Assembly: GCA_027587225.1 (NCBI GenBank)
Contig: JAPDDQ010000024.1
Location: forward strand, 42,732 to 106,731
Source of the DNA: Solirubrobacter taibaiensis
Lineage (GTDB): Bacteria; Actinomycetota; Thermoleophilia; Solirubrobacterales; Solirubrobacteraceae
Length of the DNA: 64,000 nt
Reading direction: 5' to 3'
How positions within the stretch are numbered: the first letter of the stretch is position 1; the number at the start of each line of letters is the position of its first letter. Positions 42,952-50,494 of the stretch are shown here, one piece after another. Under the pieces are notes generated by a model. It did no database searches and had not been told where the DNA came from. It saw only the letters and a list, made by a program, of their open reading frames with translations. The position numbers and the translations under genes are program-made.

Positions 42952-43542
42952 CTACGGCGTGGCCAGCGCCCGCGCGGTCCGGAGCAGGTTCTTCGCGCAG
43001 GCCTCGCCGGTGGTGGTCGACCACTCCTTGTCCTCGGTGGTCAGCCACTCCTCCTCGCCCGGGCCCGGGCCCTTGTTCCAGTACGTCCAGTTCTGGCCCG
43101 GGAGCGTGTAGCCGATGTCGTTGAGCGCGCCGCCGATCTCGGCGATGCAGTGGTGCGCGCCGTCCTCGTTGCCCACCACGACCACGCCGGCGACGCGGTC
43201 GTAGGCGATCGGCGTCTCCCCGTCCTCCTTGAACTCCGAGATGAACGCGTCCATCCGCTCCAATGCGCGCTTGGAGACCGACGACGGCTGACCCAGCCAC
43301 GTCGGCGTGGCGACGAGCAGGATCTCGGCCTTGAGGATGCGCTCGCGGATCTCCGGCCACGCGTCGCCGTCGGACACCTTCTCGGAGACCACGCCCGGGT
43401 CGATCTGATGATCGGCGAGCCGGATCACGTCGGTGGTCACGCCCTCCTCGCGGAGCGCGCCGAGCACGACCTCCGCGAGCGACTCGGCGTTGGACGGTTC
43501 AGGCGATCGCTTCAGCGTGCAGACAAGGCAAGTAGCGTGCAT
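42952..43542 (-). CDS. Flavodoxin-like NAD(P)H-dependent FMN reductase
   Basis: 196 residues. CLVCTLKRSPEPSNAESLAEVV is the phosphate-binding start of the flavodoxin-like fold, followed by AEILLVATPTWLGQPSSVSKRALERMDAFI and AGVVVVGNEDGAHHCIAEIGGALNDIGY, all typical of the NADPH-dependent FMN reductase family. It probably reduces quinones or azo/nitro compounds with FMN. It lies 9 bases before the VOC gene's stop and 62 bases before the secreted-protein start on the same strand, so it may be part of one leftward transcript (43995-42425). Confidence 0.85.
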   Translation of the reverse strand: MHATCLVCTLKRSPEPSNAESLAEVVLGALREEGVTTDVIRLADHQIDPGVVSEKVSDGDAWPEIRERILKAEILLVATPTWLGQPSSVSKRALERMDAFISEFKEDGETPIAYDRVAGVVVVGNEDGAHHCIAEIGGALNDIGYTLPGQNWTYWNKGPGPGEEEWLTTEDKEWSTTTGEACAKNLLRTARALATP

Positions 43543-43551
43543 CCATGTTCG

Positions 43552-43995
43552 CTACCCACGTTGCGGGGCGGTGAGCCGCGGCTCGGCGCCCGTGACCTCG
43601 ATGCCCGTCTGCATCAGCTCGATCACGTGCCCGTCGGGATCGGTGACGAACACGCGCTTGATCCCGTCCCCGCGGGCGAACACCTCGCCCGGCGGCGTCA
43701 CGCCGGCCGCCGCGGCCCGCTGCAGCGCCGCGTCGAGGTCATCGACCACGAGCGCGAGGTGCGTCCCGTAGCCGATCACGATCTCCGCGTGGTCGTAGTG
43801 CGGCGTCATCTCCCGCGCGCGCCCGGGCTCCGTCTCCCCGATCAGGTGGAGCTGCTGCTCGCCCACCTGCAGCCACGCGCCGGGCGTGTCGAACGTCGAC
43901 GGCCGCTGCACCTGCTCGAGCCCGAGCGCGTCGACGTAGAACCGCACCGAACGCTCGACATCAGCGACGAGAAGTCCACCATGGTCGATCCGCAT
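43552..43995 (-). CDS. VOC-family protein (glyoxalase/dioxygenase fold)
   Basis: 147 residues. MRIDHGGLLVADVERSVRFYVDALGLEQV opens a VOC module and FVTDPDGHVIELMQTG closes it, with His5 and the Glu of IELM as candidate metal ligands and THLALVVDDLDAAL between. Function unassigned; single-gene glyoxalase-like proteins handle many small molecules. The ATG at 43995 has TACGAT 6 bases upstream and no Shine-Dalgarno, pointing to a leaderless start of the transcript that runs on into the FMN reductase. Confidence 0.8.
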   Translation of the reverse strand: MRIDHGGLLVADVERSVRFYVDALGLEQVQRPSTFDTPGAWLQVGEQQLHLIGETEPGRAREMTPHYDHAEIVIGYGTHLALVVDDLDAALQRAAAAGVTPPGEVFARGDGIKRVFVTDPDGHVIELMQTGIEVTGAEPRLTAPQRG

Positions 43996-44089
43996 CGCGG
44001 GATCGTAACCCCGCCACTCATGAGCCGAGCGTGAGGCGCTCATCGTCCTCGCATTTGCGGTCCGTACCGTCGGCCGGGCAATACCCTCT

Positions 44090-44140
44090 CGCCGCCGCGG
44101 ACGGTTATTTGGACTGGCGGGTCCATCGTCCGCGGCGGCG
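44090..44140. terminator. Strong GC hairpin at the end of the TIGR03118 gene
   Basis: Arms CGCCGCCGCGGACG (44090-44103) and CGTCCGCGGCGGCG (44127-44140) pair perfectly over 14 bp. The 23-base loop holds a smaller GGAC/GTCC stem. It starts 10 bases after the beta-propeller stop codon and would work in either direction. No T-run follows. Confidence 0.6.
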
Positions 44141-44150
44141 TCCCCTCCTT

Positions 44151-44501
44151 CTACGGGTTCGTGGTGGAGAGGGTGAACGTGAGGGTCTTGGAGTAGCTGC
44201 CGGTGCGGAGCGCGTCGTTGGCGCCGATCGGCTGGGTGAACGTGATCGTCACCGGGTCGTTGGACACCGGGGCGGCCCACGTCGACTTCGAGAACGCGAC
44301 CTGGAGCGGCTGCGGGAGCGAGAACGTCCCGTTGGTCAGCCGGCCCGGGTCGGAGACGGAGAGCGTGGCGTCACCGGCGGTGGAGGTCACGGTCGCGCTG
44401 CCGGTCGCCGTGTAGGTCGCGGCCACGCCCGGGACGAACGTGCCGAGCGACACGGCCGGGCCGAGTGTCAGGGCCAACGTGGCCGGGACGGTGCCGCCGA
44501 C
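44151..44501 (-). other. Shared C-terminal domain, copy 3 (on the beta-propeller)
   Basis: 116 codons from VGGTVPATLALTLG to the stop. It departs from the other copies near its start (PAVSLGTFVPGVAATYTATGSA) but regains identity at STAGDATL, APVSND, IGANDALRT and the last 19 residues. The codons differ from those of the other two copies at many synonymous sites, so the likeness is kept at protein level. Confidence 0.85.
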
Positions 44502-45581
44502 GTCGAGCGGGTTGGGCTCGATCCGGCCGAGCACGCCCTCGGTCTCGCCCATCGGTCCGGCGGTGTAGTAGAGGTGGTTGCGAGCGCCGCTGTTGGCGTT
44601 GCCGAAGCCGAACTGCAGGGCCCACAGGCCGGGGATCACGAGCGGGTCGCCCGCGGCGTTCTTGAGGAAGCCACTGGTGGTCCAGGTGCCGTCGGCGTTC
44701 TCGTGGAACGCATTGATGCGCCCGCCGCCGAAGTTGCCGATCAGCAGGTCGCCGGCGTACAGGCCGAAGTTGGCGTGCGCCGGAGCGGTACCCCACGGCG
44801 CGTTCAGCACGCCGCCCGGGCTGGCGATGCGGGCGAGGAAGTTGCCGTTCAGGTCGAACGCGTTGACGACGCCGAGCCCGGCGCCGCGGACTTCGCGGTA
44901 CGGCACGACGGCCGGGTCGGCGGGCTGGCGCGCGTAGGTGACGATCACGCGGTTGCCGACGAGCTGGACGCCGTAGGCGCCGTAGCCGGCGGGCAGGTTC
45001 GGGTCCACGAACGCGCCGGGCGCGTCGATCAGCCCGAACTGCGCGTTGACCTGGTCGATGCGGTTGTTGCGCAGGTCGGCCACGAGGAGCCGGGACGCGG
45101 CGCCGGCCGTCACGAGCGTCATGCCCGTGTAGACGGCGTTCACGTTCTTGCGGGAGAGCCCGAGCACGCCGGCGTTCGCGGGCACGCCGCCCCGCCACGA
45201 GTAGATCTCACCGCCGAGCGTCGCGAAGATGAAGTTCGCGGGCGTCCCGAGCGTGAGGAAGTTCCCCGCGCCCGCGCCGGTCGTGATGCCGGTAGGCCCA
45301 CCCGGGACCGTCACCACGGTGTTGTTGACCGCCCCGCTCGCGGGCACGATCGTCGACGTGTTCGAGCCCGCGTTGGCCGGCCACCACGGGGAGGTCGCGC
45401 TCGCGGCGAGCCCCCACGGGTTCTTCAAGTTCGGATCGGCGCGGTCCGCGGCGATCTTCGTCGTGTCGCTCGACACGATGTTGCGCACGACGTACCGGTC
45501 ACTCGGCGCCGCCTGCGCGCCACTCGCCGCCGCCAACGCGGCCAAGCACGCCGCCGCGGTCCAGACCCTGAGCCCTCGCAT
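44151..45581 (-). CDS. Secreted TIGR03118-type beta-propeller protein with the shared C-terminal domain
   Basis: 476 residues. Signal peptide to residue ~25 (AASGAQA), then a six-bladed-propeller-like body of the TIGR03118 kind: DPNLKNPWGLAASATSPWW, VTVPGGPTGI, NFIFATLGGEIYSWRGG, YTGMTLV, LLVADLRNNRID, PAHANFGLYAGDLLIGNFGGGRINAF and IPGLWALQFGFGN. Residues 361-476 are the domain shared with 21808 and 33027. TIGR03118 has no assigned reaction. The GGAGGAG before the ATG supports the start. A small secreted protein gene lies 60 bp upstream on the same strand. Confidence 0.85.
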   Translation of the reverse strand: MRGLRVWTAAACLAALAAASGAQAAPSDRYVVRNIVSSDTTKIAADRADPNLKNPWGLAASATSPWWPANAGSNTSTIVPASGAVNNTVVTVPGGPTGITTGAGAGNFLTLGTPANFIFATLGGEIYSWRGGVPANAGVLGLSRKNVNAVYTGMTLVTAGAASRLLVADLRNNRIDQVNAQFGLIDAPGAFVDPNLPAGYGAYGVQLVGNRVIVTYARQPADPAVVPYREVRGAGLGVVNAFDLNGNFLARIASPGGVLNAPWGTAPAHANFGLYAGDLLIGNFGGGRINAFHENADGTWTTSGFLKNAAGDPLVIPGLWALQFGFGNANSGARNHLYYTAGPMGETEGVLGRIEPNPLDVGGTVPATLALTLGPAVSLGTFVPGVAATYTATGSATVTSTAGDATLSVSDPGRLTNGTFSLPQPLQVAFSKSTWAAPVSNDPVTITFTQPIGANDALRTGSYSKTLTFTLSTTNP

Positions 45582-45600
45582 GCCTTCTCCTCCGATTCGG

Positions 45601-45618
45601 ATGCCCTCAGAGGGGCAT
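45601..45618. promoter_or_regulatory. Inverted repeat in the leader of the beta-propeller gene
   Basis: Arms ATGCCC (45601-45606) and GGGCAT (45613-45618) around six bases, directly upstream of the ribosome-binding site of the gene starting at 45581 and just after the stop of the small secreted protein. It could be an operator or a translation-modulating hairpin. Confidence 0.3.
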
Positions 45619-45641
45619 TACGCGCGGGAAGGCGGGAACGT

Positions 45642-45857
45642 TCAGGTGCTGCTGACGCCCTGGAGGCGAATCCCGCGCGTCGTGTCCGCGCGCAGGATGG
45701 CCGGGATCTTGCCGGGCGGCTGCGCCTTGACCTGCTGCTGGCGGTGACCGGTGTCGGCATGGGCCACGCTCGGAGCGAGGAAGGGTGCGCTCGCGGCGAG
45801 CGTGACGGTCGCGACGGCGGCGGGGAGGAGACGACGGAAACGGCGCTGGGAGGTCAT
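45642..45857 (-). CDS. Small secreted protein, unknown
   Basis: 71 residues. A clear signal peptide (RRFRRLLPAAVATVTLAASAPFLAPSVAHA) leaves a 37-residue mature peptide without Cys, starting DTGHRQQQVKAQPPGK. No family recognised. Position argues for reality: it precedes the beta-propeller gene by 60 bp on the same strand and has a 23-bp palindrome 58 bp upstream of its start. It may be a signal or accessory peptide for that secreted protein, or an unrelated peptide. No strong ribosome-binding site is visible. Confidence 0.5.
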   Translation of the reverse strand: MTSQRRFRRLLPAAVATVTLAASAPFLAPSVAHADTGHRQQQVKAQPPGKIPAILRADTTRGIRLQGVSST

Positions 45858-46049
45858 GCCGCAAGCTTCGGACCGCCGCGTGGGAGCCGCCTGCGAGAAC
45901 CCTGGGACGTTGCTTAAAGAGGGACTGTCCCTCTTTATGTTCGGCCCGTCGGTCGGGTAGGTCTCGCCGCAGTGGACTCCCCCCAGCCGGGGGGTCATCG
46001 AGGGGGCAACAGCGAAACCGCCGGGGGGTGCTTCATGTTTTGTCTCGTG
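45858..46049. other. Intergenic stretch with structured GC-rich repeats
   Basis: No convincing gene. It holds the 23-bp palindrome at 45915-45937 and a G/C hairpin with arms CCCCCC (45979-45984) and GGGGGG (45989-45994). A second G-run follows at about 46022-46028. A structured leader for the possible small ORF at 46050 is conceivable, but I could not match it to a known riboswitch class. Confidence 0.4.
45915..45937. promoter_or_regulatory. Perfect 23-bp palindrome
   Basis: Arms TAAAGAGGGAC (45915-45925) and GTCCCTCTTTA (45927-45937) around a single T. It lies 58 bp upstream of the leftward small secreted protein at 45857 and about 110 bp before the possible rightward ORF at 46050. The length, symmetry and one-base centre fit a dimeric regulator's operator better than a terminator, because no T-run follows. 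No regulator gene is adjacent. Confidence 0.55.
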
Positions 46050-46214
46050 ATGGCTCACGAGACTCCCCACACGGCGCCGTCCACGAATGACGCGCCGCCG
46101 TTCCCCCACCACCTTGCAGTCGCTCCGACCACGCTGGAAGGCGCGGAGCGATTGAACGCCGACCCGCCCGCCACGAGACCGCAGTGGCAGCCCGAGGAAG
46201 GCGACTTCAGCTGA
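46050..46214 (+). CDS. Possible small ORF, unknown
   Basis: 54 residues from ATG 46050 (or 59 from ATG 46035): a Pro/His/Thr-rich start (HETPHTAPSTNDAPPFPHH) and an acidic end (WQPEEGDFS). No Shine-Dalgarno, no domain. The codon bias is only moderately GC-rich in third position. In its favour, it fills an otherwise empty gap and its stop overlaps the convergent oxidase by 8 bases, as many real gene pairs here do. It could be a peptide precursor, a leader peptide or chance. Confidence 0.3.
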   Translation: MAHETPHTAPSTNDAPPFPHHLAVAPTTLEGAERLNADPPATRPQWQPEEGDFS

Positions 46215-47430
46215 CGGTCGCGACGCCCTCCAGGTCGGCCGCCCGCGGGTAGCCGGCCAGGGCGAGCGCCACGCGCAGCTCGCCCTCGAGGATCGAGAAC
46301 GCGCGCCGGGCGCCGGCCTCGCCCGCGGCGCCGAGCCCGTACATCAGCGCCCGCCCGATCAACACGGCGCGGGCGCCGAGTGCGAGCGCCTTGACGATGT
46401 CGGTGCCGCGGCGGATGCCGCTGTCCAGGTAGAGCTCCGCGCGGCCACCGACCGCGTCGGCGATCGCCGGCAGCGCCTCGATCGAGGCGGCGGTCCCGTC
46501 GAGCTGGCGTCCGCCGTGGTTGGAGACGATGATCGCGTCGGCGCCGTGCTCGACGCAGCGGACCGCATCGTCGGCACGCATCACGCCCTTCACGATCAAC
46601 GGGCCCTTCCAACGTGCGCGCAGGTCGGCCAGGTCGTCCCACGTGACCGTCGGGTCGAACGCGCGGTTCACGGCGGACGACAAGGTCGCGGTGGCCGAGC
46701 CCTCCCAGCCGAGGTTCGCGGGCACCATCCGCGGGTTCGCGACGAAGCCGGCGCTCCAGCGCGGGTGCGTGACACCCCGCGCGAGGGTCTTCAGCGTGAT
46801 CCGGGGCGGGACGGAGAAGCCGTTGCGCACGTCGCGCTCGCGCACGCCCGCCACCTGCACGTCCACGGTGAGCATCAGCGCCTCGTAGCCGTTCGCCGCG
46901 GCCCGCTCGAGCAGCGAGTCGACGAGCCCGCGGTCGCTCATCACGTAGAGCTGGAACCAGCGCCGCCCCGACGACGCGGCAGCGACCTCCTCCATCGTGC
47001 ACGAGGCCATCGTCGACAGCGTCGTGATCGTCCCCGCGGCGTGCGCGGCCCGCGCCACCGCCAGCTCGCCCTCGGGGTGCTGGAGGCCCGTCAGGCCCGT
47101 GGGCGCGCCGATGATCGGCAGGGCGATCTCCCCGCCGAGCACGGTCGTCCGCAGATCCACGCTCGACACGTCCGTCAACGCCAACGGGTGCAGTGTCACG
47201 TCCTCGAACGCCGCGATGTTGCGACGCGCGGTCACCTCGTCCCACGCGGCGCCGTCCGCGTAGTCGAAGATCGGCTTGGGCACCGCGCGCTTGGCGGCGG
47301 CGCGCAGCTCGGCGATCGTCCGGCAGCGGGCTGCTCGCCCCTCATCGGAGAACCGCTTCCGTGCGCGCGCCGGAGCGTCGGCCAGGTCGGCACGCAGTTG
47401 ACGCGCGGCGAGGTCGAGCAGGTCGTTCAC
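46207..47430 (-). CDS. FMN-dependent alpha-hydroxy-acid dehydrogenase/oxidase
   Basis: 407 residues. Family landmarks: PKPIFDYADGAAWDEVTARRN, PIIGAPTGLTGLQHPEGELAVARAA, LSTMASCTMEEVA, WFQLYVMSDRG, VKGVMRADDAV, the catalytic-site IIVSNHGGRQLDG and ELYLDSGIRRGTDIVKALALGARAVLIGRALMYGL. Oxidises an L-2-hydroxy acid such as lactate or mandelate, passing electrons to oxygen or a carrier. GTG start at 47430 with AGGAGGC upstream. A mycofactocin-linked MftD role was considered, but no maturase or precursor genes are present. Confidence 0.9.
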   Translation of the reverse strand: MNDLLDLAARQLRADLADAPARARKRFSDEGRAARCRTIAELRAAAKRAVPKPIFDYADGAAWDEVTARRNIAAFEDVTLHPLALTDVSSVDLRTTVLGGEIALPIIGAPTGLTGLQHPEGELAVARAAHAAGTITTLSTMASCTMEEVAAASSGRRWFQLYVMSDRGLVDSLLERAAANGYEALMLTVDVQVAGVRERDVRNGFSVPPRITLKTLARGVTHPRWSAGFVANPRMVPANLGWEGSATATLSSAVNRAFDPTVTWDDLADLRARWKGPLIVKGVMRADDAVRCVEHGADAIIVSNHGGRQLDGTAASIEALPAIADAVGGRAELYLDSGIRRGTDIVKALALGARAVLIGRALMYGLGAAGEAGARRAFSILEGELRVALALAGYPRAADLEGVATVS

Positions 47431-47463
47431 GTCCGCCTCCTACCCGTTTAGGGTCAAAGGCAG

Positions 47464-47760
47464 ATGACATCAGTGACTGACAACGAGCAAGGCTCCCGGT
47501 TCGAGCTGCGGGTCGACGAGGAGCTGGTCGGCTGGCTGGACTACCGCCCGGCGGGGGACAGCATCATCCTCGCCCACACCGAGGTGCTCTCGGCGCACGA
47601 GGGCGCGGGCCTGGGCGGCGTGCTGGTGCGCAGCGCGCTCGAGGGAGCCCGCGCCAAAGGCAAGACCGTGATCGCGACGTGCCCGTTCGCGGCCGCGTAC
47701 ATCGACCGCCACCCTGACCTGGACGAATACCTGGCGCCACACGCCCGCCGGCGCGCATAG
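47464..47760 (+). CDS. Small GNAT-fold N-acetyltransferase (YidJ type)
   Basis: 98 residues. Short GNAT of the YidJ/Gtn kind: FELRVDEELVGWLDYRPAGDSIILAHTEVLSAHEGAGLGGVLVRSALEGARAKGKTVIATCPFAAAYIDRHPDLDEYL, with the acetyl-CoA loop in GAGLGGVLV (position of Q/RxxGxG/A) and the FxxxYIxxHP close. Substrate unknown. TAGGGT lies 9 bases before the ATG; a weak AAAGG is also present. It diverges from the oxidase, and its stop is part of the -10-like box of the next gene. Confidence 0.85.
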   Translation: MTSVTDNEQGSRFELRVDEELVGWLDYRPAGDSIILAHTEVLSAHEGAGLGGVLVRSALEGARAKGKTVIATCPFAAAYIDRHPDLDEYLAPHARRRA

Positions 47761-47769
47761 GATCGCGCG

Positions 47770-48126
47770 ATGAGCAAGAAGCGGCACAAGCACCAGTTCC
47801 ACGTGCCCGGGCGCAAGAAGCGCAAGAAGAAGTGGCACGACCGCGTCGACGGTGACTGCTGCTGCATCGTGGGCGAGGTGTTCGACGGGCCGTGCTTCGT
47901 GGCCACCGCCGCGCACGGCGACGCGGCGGCGGAACCCGTGCGGACGCTGCGCATGTACCGCGACGCGCGGCTCGCGCGCACCTACCCCGGACGGGTGTTC
48001 ACGAAGGTCTACTACCGCTACGGCCGTTACGGCGCCCGCTTCCTGCGCGCCTTCCCGGTCTTCAAGCCGGTCGTGCGGCTCGCGCTGCGCCCGCTCGTGG
48101 CCTACGCGCGGACCCGCATTCGCTAA
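47770..48126 (+). CDS. Stand-alone CFI-box domain protein with basic/Cys N terminus
   Basis: 118 residues. A very basic leader (KKRHKHQFHVPGRKKRKKKWHD) leads to GDCCCIVGEVF and then CFVATAAHGDAAAEPVRTLRMYRDARLARTYPGRVFTKVYYRYGRYGARFL, which matches the CFI-box-CTERM pattern (CF[IV]ATAA ... LR.FRD..L). That domain normally ends larger proteins; here it is nearly the whole protein. Function unknown; Cys triplet plus basic tail could bind metal or nucleic acid. TAGGAT ends 6 bases before the ATG, a good leaderless promoter. Convergent 4-base stop overlap with the methyltransferase. Confidence 0.8.
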   Translation: MSKKRHKHQFHVPGRKKRKKKWHDRVDGDCCCIVGEVFDGPCFVATAAHGDAAAEPVRTLRMYRDARLARTYPGRVFTKVYYRYGRYGARFLRAFPVFKPVVRLALRPLVAYARTRIR

Positions 48127-48902
48127 GCGCGAGCGACGACCACGTGCCACTCGTTGGCCACGTGGTAGCTGCCATCGGGCTGGCGGCAGTGGGCGAGCGC
48201 GTCGAGGATCGCGGCGCGCACCGCGTCCACGCGCTCCGGGCCGGCGAGCAGGCCCGCCCCGCCGGCGGCGAGCATGGCCTCGGTGAGCGCGGCGGCGTCC
48301 GGGTAGCGGTAGACGCAGTCGACGTCGAACGCCTGCTCGAACTGCAGGCCGGACTCCGGCAGCAGCAGTTCGACCGCGTCCGGCCGCCAGTACTCGCGCT
48401 CGCCCTCGCGGACGGGCGCCACGGCGGCCTTCACGCGCTCGAGGTCGCAGCGGTCCGGGTGGCCGAACACCTCGGCGACCACGGTGGCGCCCGGCCGCGC
48501 GACGCGCCGGGCCTCGCTCAGCGCCCGCACGATGTCGTCGGCGAAGAAGAACGACGAGAAGCCGGTGACGAGGTCGAACGTGTCGTCCGCGTAGGGCAGC
48601 TCGGCCATGTCCGCCTGGCACAGGTCGGCGTCCGGCACGCGCACGCGGGCGAGGTCGAGCAGCCCCGCGGCCGCGTCCACGCCGGCGACCTCGGCGCCGC
48701 GGTCCGCGCACAGGCGCAGGAACACGCCCGTCCCGCAGCCGACGTCGAGCACCCGCGCGCCGGGCTCCAGTCCGGTGGCCCGCAAGGCCGCCTCGTACAC
48801 GGGCGTCTGCTGGGCCTCGTTCATCGCCCACGCGTCAGGGTCGAAGCTCCACAGCGCGCCCCACCGGCGCGCCGTCTCATTCATCTGCAAGCTATGTTCC
48901 AT
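48123..48902 (-). CDS. Class I SAM-dependent methyltransferase (PadR-linked)
   Basis: 259 residues. EPGARVLDVGCGTGVFLRLCADRGAEVAGVDAAAGLL, CQADMAELPYADDTFDLVTGFSSFFFADDIVRALSEARRVARPGATVVAEVFG: a typical small-molecule methyltransferase. It diverges from a PadR-family repressor with a 29-base gap that contains CTATG/CATAG-type symmetrical sequence, so PadR control is likely. ATG 48902 is used here; ATG 48884 (MNETARRWG) is an alternative. Substrate may be a toxic phenolic or drug, judged only from PadR pairing. Confidence 0.87.
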   Translation of the reverse strand: MEHSLQMNETARRWGALWSFDPDAWAMNEAQQTPVYEAALRATGLEPGARVLDVGCGTGVFLRLCADRGAEVAGVDAAAGLLDLARVRVPDADLCQADMAELPYADDTFDLVTGFSSFFFADDIVRALSEARRVARPGATVVAEVFGHPDRCDLERVKAAVAPVREGEREYWRPDAVELLLPESGLQFEQAFDVDCVYRYPDAAALTEAMLAAGGAGLLAGPERVDAVRAAILDALAHCRQPDGSYHVANEWHVVVARA

Positions 48903-48931
48903 AGTTCTACGGTAAGCTACGGAACACAGCT

Positions 48932-49459
48932 ATGTCAAGACCTGAGTTGAGCTTGTTCTCCTACGAGGTGCTGGGCCTGGTCGGCGAGACCGGCGCCGGC
49001 CCGCACGACCTGCTGCAGATGGCGCGGCGCGGCCGCATCCTGGACTGGGCGGGCGAGAGCCAGTACTACGTGGAGCCGAAACGACTCGCGAAGCTGGGCT
49101 ACCTCGAGGCCCGTCAGGAACCGGGCCGCACCCGCCCGCGCACCGTCTACTCGCTCACCGAGCAGGGCCGCGGCGCGCTGCACGAGTGGGCGGCCACGCC
49201 CCTCACCGTCACGCCGCTGAAGTCCGAGCCGCTGCTGCGGTTGTTGGTCGCGGACCTCGTGGGGGAGGAGGCCACGCGCGAGGCCCTCGAGACGTTGCGC
49301 GAGGACCTCGCCGACCTCAGCCAGCGCCTCGACGCCACCGAGATGGCTGCCGAGACGCTTCCGCACCGCGCGCCCTACCTGTTGGCGATCAACCGGTTCC
49401 TGCGCGGGTACGTCGCGCTCCACGAGGAGCTCATCGACGCGCTTCCAGAACCAGATTGA
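48932..49459 (+). CDS. PadR-family transcriptional regulator
   Basis: 175 residues. Winged HTH (SLFSYEVLGLVGETGAGPHDLLQMARR ... QYYVEPKRLAKLGYLEARQEPGRTRPRTVYSLTEQGRGALHEW) followed by a C-terminal dimerisation coiled coil with DLADLSQRLDATEMAAETLPHRAPYLLAINRFLRGYVALHEEL, as in PadR/AphA-type proteins. Expected to repress the divergent methyltransferase and itself until a small ligand binds. Its 3' end overlaps the convergent methyltransferase at 49431 by 29 bases, so antisense effects on that gene are possible. Confidence 0.9.
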   Translation: MSRPELSLFSYEVLGLVGETGAGPHDLLQMARRGRILDWAGESQYYVEPKRLAKLGYLEARQEPGRTRPRTVYSLTEQGRGALHEWAATPLTVTPLKSEPLLRLLVADLVGEEATREALETLREDLADLSQRLDATEMAAETLPHRAPYLLAINRFLRGYVALHEELIDALPEPD

Positions 49460-50492
49460 GTGGCGTCTCGGCCGCGCGCCGCACCGACCCGAATCCGGCC
49501 TCGCCCAACACGGCGGCGATCGCGGCCTGGCCGGCCTGCGTGCCCAGTCCGGCACGCCCCGGCTGTGACAACGAACCCGGCGTGCAGCACATGGTCGAGA
49601 ACCCGTAGTACATGCGCCCGATCGGGTTCAGGTTCTCCTGCACCGTGTCGCCGGCGAACGGCTCCACGAGCAGGACGGTCCCGTCCGGGGCCAGCGCGGC
49701 ACGGGCGTGCTGCGCCGCGGCGAGCGGGTCGCCGAGGTCGTGGAACGCGTCGAAGAACGCGACCAGGTCGAAGCCCGTGCCCACGTAGTCGGCGGCGCCG
49801 GCCACCTCGAACGTGACGCGGTCGGCGACGCCGGCCTGCTCGGCGCGGCGGCGGGCGGTCTCGATCGACCCGGCGTGGTAGTCGATCCCGACGAACCGCG
49901 AGGCCGGGTAGGCCTGCGCGAGCAGGACCGTCGAGGCGCCGTGCCCGCAGCCGACGTCGGCCACGTACGCGCCCGTCTCGAGCTTCTCCACGACGCCGTC
50001 GAGCGCCGGCAGCCAGTCCGCGACCAGGTGCGTCCGGTAGCCGACCGCGAACGCGCGCTCGGTGCCGTGCCAGAGGTCGTGGTCGTGCTCGTGCCAGCCC
50101 ACGCCGTGCCCGTCGACGAACCGCTCGGCCAGCGCCTTGCGGATGCCGACGACGGCGTTCGCGGACTGGAAGGAGCCCGTGGACAGGAACGGGGACGTCT
50201 CGTCGGCGAGCACGAGAGCGTGTTCGAGCGGGAGCGAGTAGCGACCGTCGGCGTATTCCACGTAGCCGGAAGCGGCCTGCGTGTTGAGCCACTCGAGCAC
50301 GTAGCGCTCCAGCGTGCCCGTGCGCTCGGCCAGCTCCGCGGCCGTGACGGGCTCGCCGTCGGCCATCGCGCGGTACAGGCCCAGCTCGTCGCCGAGCGTC
50401 ACGAGCGCGACGTTCAATGCCGCGCCGATCTCGGTCGCCACGAGCCCGAAGAACGCCTCGAGCTTGGCCTCGTTGATCTCCGTGACGGCCAT
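49431..50492 (-). CDS. SAM-dependent methyltransferase with N-terminal winged helix (Rv2258c-like)
   Basis: 353 residues. The N-terminal ~150 residues form a winged-helix dimerisation domain (GLYRAMADGEPVTAAELAERTGTLERYVLEWLNTQAASGYVEYADGRYSLP). The SAM domain follows: YVADVGCGHGASTVLLAQAYPASRFVGIDYHAGSIETAR, FDLVAFFDAFHDLGDPLAAAQHARAALAPDGTVLLVEPFAGD. This matches the Rv2258c-type family, whose substrates are largely unknown. The start is ATG 50492; a small secreted-protein gene ends 2 bases upstream, so both may share a transcript. Confidence 0.88.
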   Translation of the reverse strand: MAVTEINEAKLEAFFGLVATEIGAALNVALVTLGDELGLYRAMADGEPVTAAELAERTGTLERYVLEWLNTQAASGYVEYADGRYSLPLEHALVLADETSPFLSTGSFQSANAVVGIRKALAERFVDGHGVGWHEHDHDLWHGTERAFAVGYRTHLVADWLPALDGVVEKLETGAYVADVGCGHGASTVLLAQAYPASRFVGIDYHAGSIETARRRAEQAGVADRVTFEVAGAADYVGTGFDLVAFFDAFHDLGDPLAAAQHARAALAPDGTVLLVEPFAGDTVQENLNPIGRMYYGFSTMCCTPGSLSQPGRAGLGTQAGQAAIAAVLGEAGFGSVRRAAETPLNLVLEARR

Positions 50493-50494
50493 CG

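Noticed and set aside
45961..46034. Riboswitch before the small ORF at 46050
   Set aside because: Two G/C hairpins exist, but I could not align the stretch with cobalamin, c-di-AMP, TPP or other known classes, and no metabolite gene follows on that strand.
46207..47430. Mycofactocin-associated MftD-type dehydrogenase
   Set aside because: The enzyme family fits, but there is no MftA-like precursor ending in a Val-Tyr core, no MftB and no radical-SAM maturase in the window; the small ORF at 46050 does not resemble MftA.
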